DNA of 64,000 nt, from assembly GCA_031987605.1 (NCBI GenBank), contig DALZZF010000001.1:124001-188000 (forward strand), read 5' to 3'. The stretch comes from JAFAGO01 sp031987605 (GTDB lineage: Bacteria > Bacteroidota > Bacteroidia > Flavobacteriales > Weeksellaceae). Within the stretch, counting starts at the first letter, position 1, and each line of letters begins with the position of its first letter. The position numbers and the translations under genes are program-made. Below are positions 27,709-35,493 of this stretch, one piece after another. The notes below the pieces were generated by a model that was not told where the DNA came from, searched no databases, and worked only from the letters and a program-made list of their open reading frames with translations.

Positions 27709-27824
27709 AAAAAAATTATTTTGGACGAATTTGGATTAAATTAGACCTTTCTGAATCATTTTTAACTGTTTGATTTTCAATGATTAAGTTGATAATATTG
27801 CATTTGAATTTAAAATACAATCAA

Positions 27825-28103
27825 ATGTCAGTACAACTTTATTCCCACACCAAAGCAGATTTGGAAAAAGCGGTTGAAATTATTCTAAAAAAAGCAACCG
27901 ACTTCACATTACCCGTTAAAAAAGCAGAAGAACAACCTGAAGATTTAATTTCTCAAATCGAAGCCACAAAATTTCTGCGCATTTCTGTTCCGACCATTAT
28001 TGACTGGCGGAAAAATAAGAATCTGCCTCATTACAATTTTAATGGGCGATACTACTATTCTAAAAAGGAACTTTTGGAATACGGAAAAAACCGAAGAATG
28101 TAA
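27825..28103 (+). CDS. Small HTH (excisionase/MerR-like) DNA-binding protein
   Basis: The frame begins at 27780, but the ATG at 27825 gives a conventional start and 92 residues. The C-terminal half contains the helix-turn-helix-17/excisionase pattern: SQIEATKFLRISVPTIIDW, then a wing-like NLPHYNFNGRYYYSKKEL. Proteins of this size and position in Bacteroidota elements act as excision factors or as regulators of the replication/mobilization genes that follow. The phased repeats just upstream are candidate binding sites. Confidence 0.8.
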   Translation: MSVQLYSHTKADLEKAVEIILKKATDFTLPVKKAEEQPEDLISQIEATKFLRISVPTIIDWRKNKNLPHYNFNGRYYYSKKELLEYGKNRRM

Positions 28104-28165
28104 GCTCTGTTCGAGCATTACAATTTCTATTGTTTAATAATTTCGTATAAAAAACTATTCTTAAA

Positions 28166-29404
28166 ATGAGCGAAAAAACTCCCTATTTACGAGTAGGAAC
28201 TTCCTATTTCAAAATCATTGAAAAACCATTAATCTCTGGTGATAAAATTTCTATATTGGTTCGTTGGAACAAAGAAACTATTGTAAGTGATTATGGAAAA
28301 ACATTCGTCTCAACAATCCCAAAATACGACGGGTTTTGTTGTATTCCAGACCACTTGAACTACAGTCAGATTATTGAAGGATTTTATAATATCTACAATG
28401 AAATCCCCTATCAACCTATCGAAGAAAAATTCAGTCTTGAAGCTCTAAAAGAGAATATTCCATTTTCAATTCAGTTTATAGAACATATATTCGGGGAACA
28501 AATAGAATTAGGGCTAGACTATTTAAAAATTCTACTAGAAAAACCAACACAGATCTTGCCAATACTTTGTCTAGTTTCAAAAGAAAGAGCAACAGGAAAA
28601 TCTACATTCATTAAATGGCTAAAATCTATTTTCGGACTTAATATGACTTACATCAAAGGTGATTCCTTCAGTAGTCAATTCAATTCTGATTGGACTTCTA
28701 TGCTCATCGTTGCTATTGATGAAGTATTTTTTGATAAAAAAGAAATCACAGAACGATTAAAATATCTTTCTACAACAGACAAAGACAAAATGGAAGCCAA
28801 AGGAAAAGACCGTGAAGAAGTTGAATTTTTTGGCAAATTTATCCTTTGCTCCAACAATGAAGACAATTTTATTCAAATTGACGAAGAAGAAACTAGATTC
28901 TGGATTATCAAAGTAAAATCCATAAAAAATGAGAATACAGATTTTCTGCGAAACCTTATCAAAGAAATCCCCTTTTTCTTAAGCTATCTCATTCAAAGAC
29001 CTTTTCAAACTCACAAAAAAACAAGAATGTGGTTTTCGCATTCAGAAATCAGAACTAAAGCTTTACAAAGATTAGTTTGGAAAAACAATAACAAGTTAGA
29101 ATCAAAAATCATTGAACTCTTGTATGAGTTTTTTGAATGCACTGATGAAAAAGAACTTCAATGTATTCCTCAGGATATTTTGAATATGCTCAACCGAATG
29201 TTTAGAAATCAATATTGGACAATCAATGATGTGAGGAAAATCCTAAAAGAAATATGGAAACTTGAACCACAAAATAACTCTTTGGCTTATATCAAATACG
29301 ATATTGATTTTTCAGGAAATTTTTATCAAAATAATAAAACTGGTCGCTATTTCACGATAAAAAGAGATTTTATTCTTCAAAAATTTGATGAAATGATGAA
29401 TTAA
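28166..29404 (+). CDS. Superfamily 3 helicase / primase-helicase (DUF5906-like)
   Basis: A 412-residue protein with an SF3 helicase core at about 120-290: Walker A SKERATGKSTF, Walker B SMLIVAIDEVFF, and the SF3 motif C region GKFILCSNNEDNFIQI. Such helicases unwind the replication origin of plasmids, phages and mobilizable elements. The primase is encoded separately downstream (29627). The 3' end carries the first copy of the TTTGATGAAATGATGA repeat that recurs in the following gap, suggesting it acts at this site. Confidence 0.88.
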   Translation: MSEKTPYLRVGTSYFKIIEKPLISGDKISILVRWNKETIVSDYGKTFVSTIPKYDGFCCIPDHLNYSQIIEGFYNIYNEIPYQPIEEKFSLEALKENIPFSIQFIEHIFGEQIELGLDYLKILLEKPTQILPILCLVSKERATGKSTFIKWLKSIFGLNMTYIKGDSFSSQFNSDWTSMLIVAIDEVFFDKKEITERLKYLSTTDKDKMEAKGKDREEVEFFGKFILCSNNEDNFIQIDEEETRFWIIKVKSIKNENTDFLRNLIKEIPFFLSYLIQRPFQTHKKTRMWFSHSEIRTKALQRLVWKNNNKLESKIIELLYEFFECTDEKELQCIPQDILNMLNRMFRNQYWTINDVRKILKEIWKLEPQNNSLAYIKYDIDFSGNFYQNNKTGRYFTIKRDFILQKFDEMMN

Positions 29405-29591
29405 TTGATAATGAAAAGAAAATCAATAACTTACTTTTCATCAAAAGCCTCATCAAATTTTAAAACCTTCATTTTTGATGAAAGACTGATGAACATAAAT
29501 TTTAAAGTTTGATGAAATGATGAGACTTTGATGAAAACGTAATCTTTTAAATTACAGCAATTTAAACATCTTTCTCATCAATTCATCAAAA
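29384..29591. repeat. TGATGAA repeat cluster, candidate replication origin
   Basis: At least eight copies of TTGATGAA or its complement TTCATCAA, allowing one mismatch, lie between the helicase and primase genes in both orientations (for example 29435-29446, 29473-29483, 29508-29523, 29527-29537, 29582-29591). The 16-mer TTTGATGAAATGATGA occurs twice, at 29384 and 29508. This looks like an iteron region. Confidence 0.6.
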
Positions 29592-29626
29592 TATTTCCAA
29601 AAAATAAACCATAATATTTTACAACT

Positions 29627-30538
29627 ATGAACTGCAACCAATTCAACTCTATAAAGTTGGAAGAAGTCCTCGTTTCAGTCGGACACCATCCAACAAAACA
29701 AAATGAAAAAGAAGCTTGGTATCTCAATCCTTTTTCCACAGAAACCCAAGCCTCTTTCAAACTCAATAAAAGAAACAACGTTTGGTATCTCCATTCCGAA
29801 GGAATAGGCGGAAACAATATTGACTTTATGAAAAAATATCTAAACGCTTCCATAAAAGATGTCTTAGCTTGGGCAGAACAACAAAATTTCTCTTCTTTTC
29901 AACATCAAAGTAATTCTAATCCTAAGCAAGAAACTCTAGCAAATAATTATACAATTATTAAAGTTAAAGACATTCAACATCCAGCACTTTTGGAATATTT
30001 AAAAAGTAGAAAAGTAGAAAATCAAATCGCATACTTAAAAGAGATACATTACCGAGTAAATGATAAAAGCTATTTCGGAATAGGTTTCAAAAATGATTCT
30101 GGCGGTTACGAAATTCGGAATAAATACTCAAAGATATGTTTAGGCAAAAAAGATATTTCCACCATTAAAAATGGAGAAGAATCACTTCGCATTTTCGAAG
30201 GTTTTTTCGACTTCCTTTCCTTTAAAAATATAGAAGATGATTTGCAAAAAAAGCCTTCAGATTACATCATCCTAAACTCCGTTTCGATGATTCCAAAAAT
30301 CAAAAATGTAGTTCAAAATTATCAAAAAGTAGAACTGTATTTTGACAACGACAACGCAGGAAATCGAGCTGTTGAAATGATAAAGGATGCAAGAGAAAAC
30401 ATAGAAGACTGTCGGATTCTATACAAAAACCACAAAGACCTGAACGAGTTTTTAATGAGTTGGGAAATGCGTAAAAAAGATACAGGCAGAGAATATGAAG
30501 ACATGAATAAAATAAACACACGCAAACTCGGCAGATAG
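29627..30538 (+). CDS. Toprim-domain DNA primase
   Basis: A 303-residue protein. The N-terminus (about 1-90) resembles a CHC2 zinc-finger primase domain that has lost its cysteines (WYLNPFSTETQASFKLNKRN and WYLHSEGIGGNNIDFMKKYL keep the shape). The Toprim domain follows: acidic motif in LRIFEGFFDFLSF (about 190) and DxD in LYFDNDNAGNRA (about 240). With the SF3 helicase it would prime and unwind the excised circular island. The two genes flank the repeat cluster. Confidence 0.85.
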   Translation: MNCNQFNSIKLEEVLVSVGHHPTKQNEKEAWYLNPFSTETQASFKLNKRNNVWYLHSEGIGGNNIDFMKKYLNASIKDVLAWAEQQNFSSFQHQSNSNPKQETLANNYTIIKVKDIQHPALLEYLKSRKVENQIAYLKEIHYRVNDKSYFGIGFKNDSGGYEIRNKYSKICLGKKDISTIKNGEESLRIFEGFFDFLSFKNIEDDLQKKPSDYIILNSVSMIPKIKNVVQNYQKVELYFDNDNAGNRAVEMIKDARENIEDCRILYKNHKDLNEFLMSWEMRKKDTGREYEDMNKINTRKLGR

Positions 30539-30674
30539 TTAGTGCAAAAAGTACCCAAAGTTTACAATAAGCGTAACCGCTAATTGCAAAATTGGGATTT
30601 TTGATTTCTTCCTATCGTCAGAAATGTCTTGAAAAACCTTTTTAAAAACCAACTAAAATTCAATTAAAAACTAA

Positions 30675-31142
30675 ATGCACACCAATATGGAAAAAGACTT
30701 TTTAGAAGAATTTGTCAAGAAAGCCGTCGAAGAAAATGAAAAGAAAGAGGATGGTGAAAAGAGAAAAAAACACTTTCAGGAAATCGGCAGAAAAGGAGGT
30801 TTAAAAAAGAAAACATCACAACAATTTTCAAAAGTTATCTCCATAAGATTAACCGAAAAAGAGTTTGACGAAATAGAAAAACAAGCCTCAAAATATCACC
30901 TGAAAATATCAAAATATGTAAGGATGATTCTCACAGAAAAAGAATTAAAAATCAATGAATTTAAAACCGAAGAAGTGCTGCTTCAATATGGGAATCATTT
31001 CATCAGAATTAAAAATTTATTAAGACATAGAGAGTTTTCCGAATTTGAAAACAAGAAACAAATCCTACTTGAAATAGAAAATGTCACCCAACTGATTTAC
31101 CAATATCTGTATGAAAAACAAAACAAGCAGAAACCTACATAA
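30675..31142 (+). CDS. MobC-like relaxosome accessory protein
   Basis: A 155-residue basic protein; an internal ATG at 30687 is an equally good start. It has a highly charged N-terminus and a ribbon-helix-helix core (SKVISIRLTEKEFDEIEKQA, then KISKYVRMILTEKEL) followed by a helical tail, the usual plan of Bacteroidota MobC/MobA accessory proteins that bind oriT and help the relaxase. The relaxase gene follows after 13 bases. Confidence 0.8.
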   Translation: MHTNMEKDFLEEFVKKAVEENEKKEDGEKRKKHFQEIGRKGGLKKKTSQQFSKVISIRLTEKEFDEIEKQASKYHLKISKYVRMILTEKELKINEFKTEEVLLQYGNHFIRIKNLLRHREFSEFENKKQILLEIENVTQLIYQYLYEKQNKQKPT

Positions 31143-31155
31143 CTGAAATTCAAAA

Positions 31156-32067
31156 ATGAATAACAGCGCAACCACCAGACGAATTACCAAAATTGCCATC
31201 GAATATAATGGCAATGACAAAGGAACAGCAGAACGAGTATATCAAAACAACCTATTAAGTCAGAACCCAGAACAACAGTTTACAGAAATGAAAACCGTTG
31301 CAGAACGCAATAAAAATGTAAAAAACTGGGCATTGACAGGATATATTTCACCAGAAAAATCCATTGGAGACCAATTATCCAATGAAGAACTCACACAGTT
31401 GGCATTAAGAGCTTTGAAGAAAATTGGAGTGAGTGATAACAACCAAATGGTTTTAGACATTCATTCTTCAACCAAACAAAAACACATCCACTTTATTGTC
31501 AATAGAGTAAATACACACGGAGAGAATACCATTAAAGCCCACAACATTGGAGAACTCTTTGGGAAAGCCGTTCGTGAAGTTTGCAAAGAAATGAACCTGA
31601 AAACCGACATTGAAATTGGCAAAGAAAAGAAAAAGCAAATGTTGAAAGCACTCACAACTTCCCTTAGAACTTCAAGAAGCTTTGAAGAACTGATTAATAA
31701 TATGAAAAAGCTAGGTTATCGGGTAACACTCTCACAAAATGAAAAAATAGGAATATCGGGAATGAGAATAGTAAAAATTGAAGATATCAACCATCAAACC
31801 GAGCGAGAATACAAACCAGGATATAAACTCTCTGAAATCACCAATACATTAAAAATTAAAGACATCAAACAGAAACTTCAAGAAAATAATGAAAGGACAA
31901 TCATTTTCAATTCAACAGCAACAGAACAAATCAATAAAGAGGAACAGGAAAATTCAACATCTGTGAGTAAACAGTTTGAAAATATAGCAAAAGAATTATT
32001 AAAACCAACCTATACTTCATCATCAGAAGACGAACTATTAAAAAAGAAAAAACGAAAATTTAGATAA
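31156..32067 (+). CDS. Relaxase (MOBP-type, first mobilization module)
   Basis: A 303-residue relaxase/mobilization nuclease. The three-histidine-type motif is seen as SSTKQKHIHFIVNRVN at about residue 110-125 (HxHxxxNR), which binds the metal; the N-terminal segment GNDKGTAERVYQNNL is typical of Bacteroidota relaxases. It nicks oriT and pilots single-stranded DNA through a helper conjugation system. The C-terminal third is charged and variable. It is unrelated in detail to the second relaxase at 40231. Confidence 0.88.
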   Translation: MNNSATTRRITKIAIEYNGNDKGTAERVYQNNLLSQNPEQQFTEMKTVAERNKNVKNWALTGYISPEKSIGDQLSNEELTQLALRALKKIGVSDNNQMVLDIHSSTKQKHIHFIVNRVNTHGENTIKAHNIGELFGKAVREVCKEMNLKTDIEIGKEKKKQMLKALTTSLRTSRSFEELINNMKKLGYRVTLSQNEKIGISGMRIVKIEDINHQTEREYKPGYKLSEITNTLKIKDIKQKLQENNERTIIFNSTATEQINKEEQENSTSVSKQFENIAKELLKPTYTSSSEDELLKKKKRKFR

Positions 32068-32068
32068 A

Positions 32069-32725
32069 ATGGAAAATCAAGAAAAAAACCAAAAAGAAAA
32101 CCAAGAGTACAATCAGGAACGTAATCAAGAGCGTAATCAAGAACACAATCAAAACAATGGCTTAGAACTATTAAAAAAAGTTATTGAAACCAATGAAAGA
32201 AACACCGAACAAGGAATAAAAACAGAATTTGTGTATGAAGATTTATTGAATATAAAAGGAGAAACAGAATCTACGATGAGGAGATTTAACGCTACAATTT
32301 TAAAATTATCAGAATCTTTAGAAAAAGAAGCTCAAGAGAGGAATGAATTTATAGAAAGGATACCTAAAACCATTGAAATCACACCCTCTGAAGATTATTT
32401 GAATTTAAATAAGGTACTTTCGAAGAATTCAAAGTTTATGAAAAATATCATTTACGGGATGATTGCAGCACTATTCCTTTCAGTTATAATAACAGCAGGA
32501 AACATCCTTTTTGCAAAGCAATGGTATGCGGAAAGTATTAAATCAAAAAGTGAAATCCGCCAAGAGATTTTGGATGAAATTAAAAAAGATGGTCAATCTA
32601 TTTATAAAGATGAAGATTACCTTCAACTACAACATAATACTGAGATGATGAACAAATGGATGGAGAAAAACCCAAAAGATGCAGAGAAGTTTTTGAGATT
32701 TAAAGATGGTTATGAAAGTAGGTAA
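32069..32725 (+). CDS. Membrane-anchored coiled-coil protein of the mobilization operon
   Basis: A 218-residue protein starting one base after the relaxase stop. Residues 3-28 are six copies of a four-residue NQxx repeat (NQEK, NQKE, NQEY, NQER, NQER, NQEH), encoded by 12-bp tandem repeats. A helical region (about 30-125), one transmembrane helix (NIIYGMIAALFLSVIITAG) and a charged tail follow. Similar proteins often end Bacteroidota mobilization operons; the function is not known to me. Membrane anchoring could bring the relaxosome to a conjugation channel. Confidence 0.6.
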   Translation: MENQEKNQKENQEYNQERNQERNQEHNQNNGLELLKKVIETNERNTEQGIKTEFVYEDLLNIKGETESTMRRFNATILKLSESLEKEAQERNEFIERIPKTIEITPSEDYLNLNKVLSKNSKFMKNIIYGMIAALFLSVIITAGNILFAKQWYAESIKSKSEIRQEILDEIKKDGQSIYKDEDYLQLQHNTEMMNKWMEKNPKDAEKFLRFKDGYESR

Positions 32726-32794
32726 AATAAAAATATTTAGACATAAAACTTAAAAAAAACCAGACTTTCCCACGAAGTATATAAGTCAAAAAGT

Positions 32795-32825
32795 AAGGCT
32801 TGGATTTATAATCTGAGCCTTTTTT
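32795..32825 (+). terminator. Terminator between the mob operon and the sigma/dCas12f unit
   Basis: AAGGCT and AGCCTT pair around a 15-base loop and are followed by a T-run on the plus strand. On the minus strand a weaker T-run follows (TACTTTTTG), so it may also stop transcripts reading out of the guide RNA region. Confidence 0.7.
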
Positions 32826-32925
32826 CAAAAAAGTAGAGTTCCGTCAATACTTCATCTGACAATTGACCAAATTTTGGAAGTTGGTTTCTCAATATTCATT
32901 TCCTTTCTCACCATCACTATTTCAG

Positions 32926-33029
32926 AAAAAAAAGAGACCCACGCCGTTGTATATACTGCTAGAGAATTTAGTGAGCGTTCAAGACCTCACCTTACGGGTG
33001 TACAAGCACCCTCGTTAAGCTGCTTGCTG
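32926..33029 (-). ncRNA. Putative guide RNA downstream of the dead Cas12f gene
   Basis: On the minus strand, right after the dCas12f stop (33030), come about 100 non-coding bases with two hairpins: GGGTG/CACCC (32996-33011, 6-base loop) and GTGAG/CTCAC (32971-32990). About 37 bases without obvious pairing follow, ending in TATACAACGGCGTGGGTCTC, then an unbroken run of eight T (32926-32933). Scaffold first, guide last, then a stop is the layout of TnpB omega-RNAs and of guide RNAs reported for dCas12f-sigma systems. The guide boundary is inferred. No second copy of the presumed guide is found in this window, so the target would lie elsewhere. Confidence 0.6.
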
Positions 33030-34124
33030 CTATCCTATAATCAATTCAATACCCGCTTTTTCAGCTTTGTATTTTATTTTGGATTGCAATTCATAATAAC
33101 TCCAATTGCGAAGCACAAATTTCTGTTCTTTGGCAATCCCTATTTTGTCCTCCTGATTTTTAAGAATAAGAGTCGCCGCCTGTTGCTCAATACAAAAATC
33201 AATAAGCTGTTTGCTGTACAAATGGAGTCTATGATTCACATACCTACTTTCTATATTTTCTCTATTGTAAAGAGCCTTTTTTTTGCGTTTTGCTCCTTTT
33301 CCAGAACGGGCAGAAGCAATGCCATTTTGAATCCTTTTCTGACTAGCTTGTATAGCAAGTCTTCGGTAGAGAAACTCTTCCTTTGTGCCAATATTGATGC
33401 GTACATTATTCGCTTTAGCTACAATAGGATGTTCCAGAGACAAAGAAGCTTCAGCAATAATTTCAGGATTTAAAAGATGCTCCTCTTTTTCAAATTCAAA
33501 TACAGCAAGCCAATAGATTTTCTTGTCTTTCAATTGGATTTGCGAGGTACAAAGTTTTATTTCCCCTCTTAAAAGGCGTTCCATAATCAAACGCTTATCC
33601 GTAAAGTCTTTTCCCAAATACGTTTTTACAGGAATAGCAAATGCATTAAAACAAAACGCTTTTGTTTCCTCTTCATATCTCATTTTGCTGATGCATTTAA
33701 CAGGAAGCGGAATAGGAATATCTTTTCTAAAGTTCCTCAAAGATTTTACACCTCGCCAATAGTCAGATTTTTCTTTTGAAAAAACAGATTGAATCGTATT
33801 GTTCAAACTTCCCAATATATCAGTAGGAATTTCCCCTTTGAATTTATCAAACACCATTCGTGCTGTAGTATTGGTTTTCGAGCGGTTAAACATTCCCATT
33901 TCATCTTTATTTACATCTGCTAGTTTGTATTGAATATCTTCTGTAAAATAAAAGAAATCCTTCATCATTTCCTGAACATACAAATGAGAAACAATAAAAT
34001 TTGCTGCTCTATAACATCTGTTCTGATAGCGATACAGTTTTTCCCACATCGCTTTTTTCTCATCACTAGAAACATCTAGGAGCAACTGAATTCTTCGGGT
34101 AAGAGTAATTGTAGATTTTTCCAT
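33030..34124 (-). CDS. Nuclease-dead Cas12f/TnpB-like RNA-guided DNA-binding protein
   Basis: The ATG at 34124, one base after the sigma gene stop, gives 364 residues (the frame is open to 34178). Its C-terminal part follows the TnpB/Cas12f RuvC fold: the segment after a beta-strand (YWLAVFEFE), a helical hairpin with SRYVNHRLHLYSKQLIDFC, and NWSYYELQSKIKYKAEKAGI, which is the classic stretch just before the TnpB zinc finger. The catalytic residues are gone: the RuvC-I aspartate region reads EIIAEASLSLEH (about 221-232), the RuvC-II glutamate region reads ATLILKNQED (317-326), and the protein stops at GIELIIG, so the zinc finger and the last aspartate are absent. It should bind a guide RNA and DNA without cutting. 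With the sigma factor it matches dCas12f-sigma pairs. Confidence 0.82.
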   Translation of the reverse strand: MEKSTITLTRRIQLLLDVSSDEKKAMWEKLYRYQNRCYRAANFIVSHLYVQEMMKDFFYFTEDIQYKLADVNKDEMGMFNRSKTNTTARMVFDKFKGEIPTDILGSLNNTIQSVFSKEKSDYWRGVKSLRNFRKDIPIPLPVKCISKMRYEEETKAFCFNAFAIPVKTYLGKDFTDKRLIMERLLRGEIKLCTSQIQLKDKKIYWLAVFEFEKEEHLLNPEIIAEASLSLEHPIVAKANNVRINIGTKEEFLYRRLAIQASQKRIQNGIASARSGKGAKRKKKALYNRENIESRYVNHRLHLYSKQLIDFCIEQQAATLILKNQEDKIGIAKEQKFVLRNWSYYELQSKIKYKAEKAGIELIIG

Positions 34125-34125
34125 T

Positions 34126-34944
34126 TCAAAGAAGTGTTTCAGAAGTGTTTTTTTTACTTTGTAGAAATTGATACGCAAATAGAAATTCCCGATGAACTTC
34201 CTTTTCAGATAAATTGAGTGCTAGAGCAATCACCGAGAAAGACGATTTATGCTCAAACCTTCTTTTCAAAATCTCAAGTTGTCGACTGCTGAGTTTATTG
34301 GGTTGCTTTTCATGTTCTGAGACTTTTACTTTAGGCTGTTCAAAAGAACTACCTTTAATAATGTCCCGAAGCTCATTGATGGCTCTGTTCACTTCATTGC
34401 TGATGTCTTTTACACTGCTTCCCATAGCTTCTGCAATAGGTTTGTACTGGAAGCCATATTCAAGGCAAAGTTCTATGAGGTGTTTCCTTTTCGAATCCAA
34501 AACATTTAAAACTTTCTTCACTTCATCTAAATTTTTCTGTTCAGATTCCTGAAGGAGGAGAAGCTCCTTGTCTTGAGCAGGGTCATAACCAGCCAAATAA
34601 TCCTGATAGTTCTCGTAACGTTCTAAGGAGTTAATAAGGCGAGTGAATTTATTTCTTGGAGAACTGTAATAAGTGAGGCAATCTCTTTTTAAAACAAACC
34701 TTAAAAATCCCAAAATATGATTCGGCGTTTCAATAGAATCACGTTGCAACCAAAGTTTGAGAAAGACATCCTGAACAAGCGTTTCTACCACAAAATCATC
34801 CTCCACTATTTGTTTTCCTATCCAGAAAAGAAGTCTTTTGTAACGCAAATAAATATGTTCTAAAGAGTTTGGGTCGCCTTTTTTCAGCAGTTCATAGAGC
34901 TGAGCATCTTTCAGTATCCGAGGCAAAGAGTCTGTTCTTTTCAT
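34126..34944 (-). CDS. ECF-like sigma factor paired with dead Cas12f
   Basis: A 272-residue sigma-70 family protein, longer than a usual ECF sigma (~180). Region 2 spans about 17-95 (LLFWIGKQIVEDDFVVETLV, then DVFLKLWLQRD) and region 4 about 136-196 (SKRKHLIELCLEYGFQYKPI, then AEAMGSSVKDISNEVNRAI). Beyond that is a second HTH-like unit, about 217-263 (LSSRQLEILKRRFEHKSSFS). No anti-sigma gene is adjacent. The stop is followed one base later by the dCas12f ATG, so the two are made together. By analogy with reported systems dCas12f and its guide would carry this sigma and RNA polymerase to a chosen site. The extra domain may contact dCas12f or DNA. Confidence 0.82.
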   Translation of the reverse strand: MKRTDSLPRILKDAQLYELLKKGDPNSLEHIYLRYKRLLFWIGKQIVEDDFVVETLVQDVFLKLWLQRDSIETPNHILGFLRFVLKRDCLTYYSSPRNKFTRLINSLERYENYQDYLAGYDPAQDKELLLLQESEQKNLDEVKKVLNVLDSKRKHLIELCLEYGFQYKPIAEAMGSSVKDISNEVNRAINELRDIIKGSSFEQPKVKVSEHEKQPNKLSSRQLEILKRRFEHKSSFSVIALALNLSEKEVHREFLFAYQFLQSKKNTSETLL

Positions 34945-34976
34945 AAGCAGTGTGTTTTAGCTGGAAGGAACTGCTT
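34945..34976 (-). promoter_or_regulatory. Hairpin directly before the sigma start codon
   Basis: AAGCAGT and ACTGCTT pair around an 18-base loop; the stem ends at the base next to the ATG (34944). In the mRNA it could mask the ribosome site or serve as a protein-binding site. Confidence 0.5.
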
Positions 34977-35076
34977 CGATCATGAAGATGAATTCTTTTG
35001 TACCATTCAACATACATACTCACTACATTTTGCCCAATAGAAAAGGCGTGGAACTCAACTTATTGAAGAGAAGCAG

Positions 35077-35112
35077 AAAAAGAGTTATCTTGATTTGGGA
35101 GACACTCTTTTT
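35077..35112. terminator. Stem-loop with T-runs in the leader region of the sigma gene
   Basis: AAAAAGAGT and ACTCTTTTT form a 9-bp stem around 18 bases, with T-run on either strand. Read on the minus strand it lies about 130 bases before the sigma gene and could be an attenuator; read on the plus strand it precedes the XRE gene. Confidence 0.5.
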
Positions 35113-35171
35113 TTTCATTACTAATTTTTATTATTTGATTTCAAATATATAAAAAATATTTCAAAAAGACA

Positions 35172-35193
35172 CTAATAAGATACATCTTATTAG
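35172..35193. promoter_or_regulatory. Perfect 22-bp palindrome, candidate XRE operator
   Basis: CTAATAAGAT-AC-ATCTTATTAG lies 63 bases before the XRE gene, in the region shared with the divergent sigma/dCas12f unit. A half-site-like TTATAAGAT lies at 35216-35224. Confidence 0.65.
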
Positions 35194-35256
35194 AGGTAAC
35201 ATATATGATGGTTATTTATAAGATTTGTATAAAAATTAATCGTAAAATTTTTATAT

Positions 35257-35493
35257 ATGGCAAATGAATTTTCAAAAGAAGAAGTATTAAAAAAATTAGG
35301 CAAGAGAATTAAGGAGATAAGGATAGCCAAAGGATATACCAGCTATGAGTATTTTGCATATGAACACAATATATCACGTGCTCAGTTTGGAAGATATGAA
35401 AGAGGTGAGGATTTAAGATTTAGCACTCTTGTAAAAATAATACAGGCTTTTAATATGAGTTTGGAAGAATTTTTCTCTGAAGGGTTTGACTAA
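35257..35493 (+). CDS. Small XRE-family transcriptional regulator
   Basis: A 78-residue, single-domain XRE/Cro-type helix-turn-helix protein: LGKRIKEIRIAKGYTSYEYF (helix 1), NISRAQFGRYERGEDL (recognition helix) and FSTLVKIIQAFNMSLEEFF. It is divergent from the sigma/dCas12f operon with a 312-base shared region holding a palindrome and two stem-loops, so it probably controls that operon and itself. This kind of short regulator is also common in Bacteroidota conjugative elements. Confidence 0.85.
   Translation: MANEFSKEEVLKKLGKRIKEIRIAKGYTSYEYFAYEHNISRAQFGRYERGEDLRFSTLVKIIQAFNMSLEEFFSEGFD

Noticed and set aside
32874..33473. A 199-codon plus-strand frame over the guide RNA region and the dCas12f gene
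   Set aside because: The translation is low-complexity and overlaps a recognisable TnpB/Cas12f fold on the other strand, with no start context.
33030..34124. Ordinary active TnpB transposon gene
   Set aside because: Catalytic positions are substituted, the C-terminal zinc finger is absent, there is no transposase or transposon end, and the gene is fused in operon to a sigma factor.
32750..35260. A CRISPR array for the Cas12f-like protein
   Set aside because: No direct repeats with spacers are visible around the gene, nor anywhere else in the window; the guide would be single and fixed.
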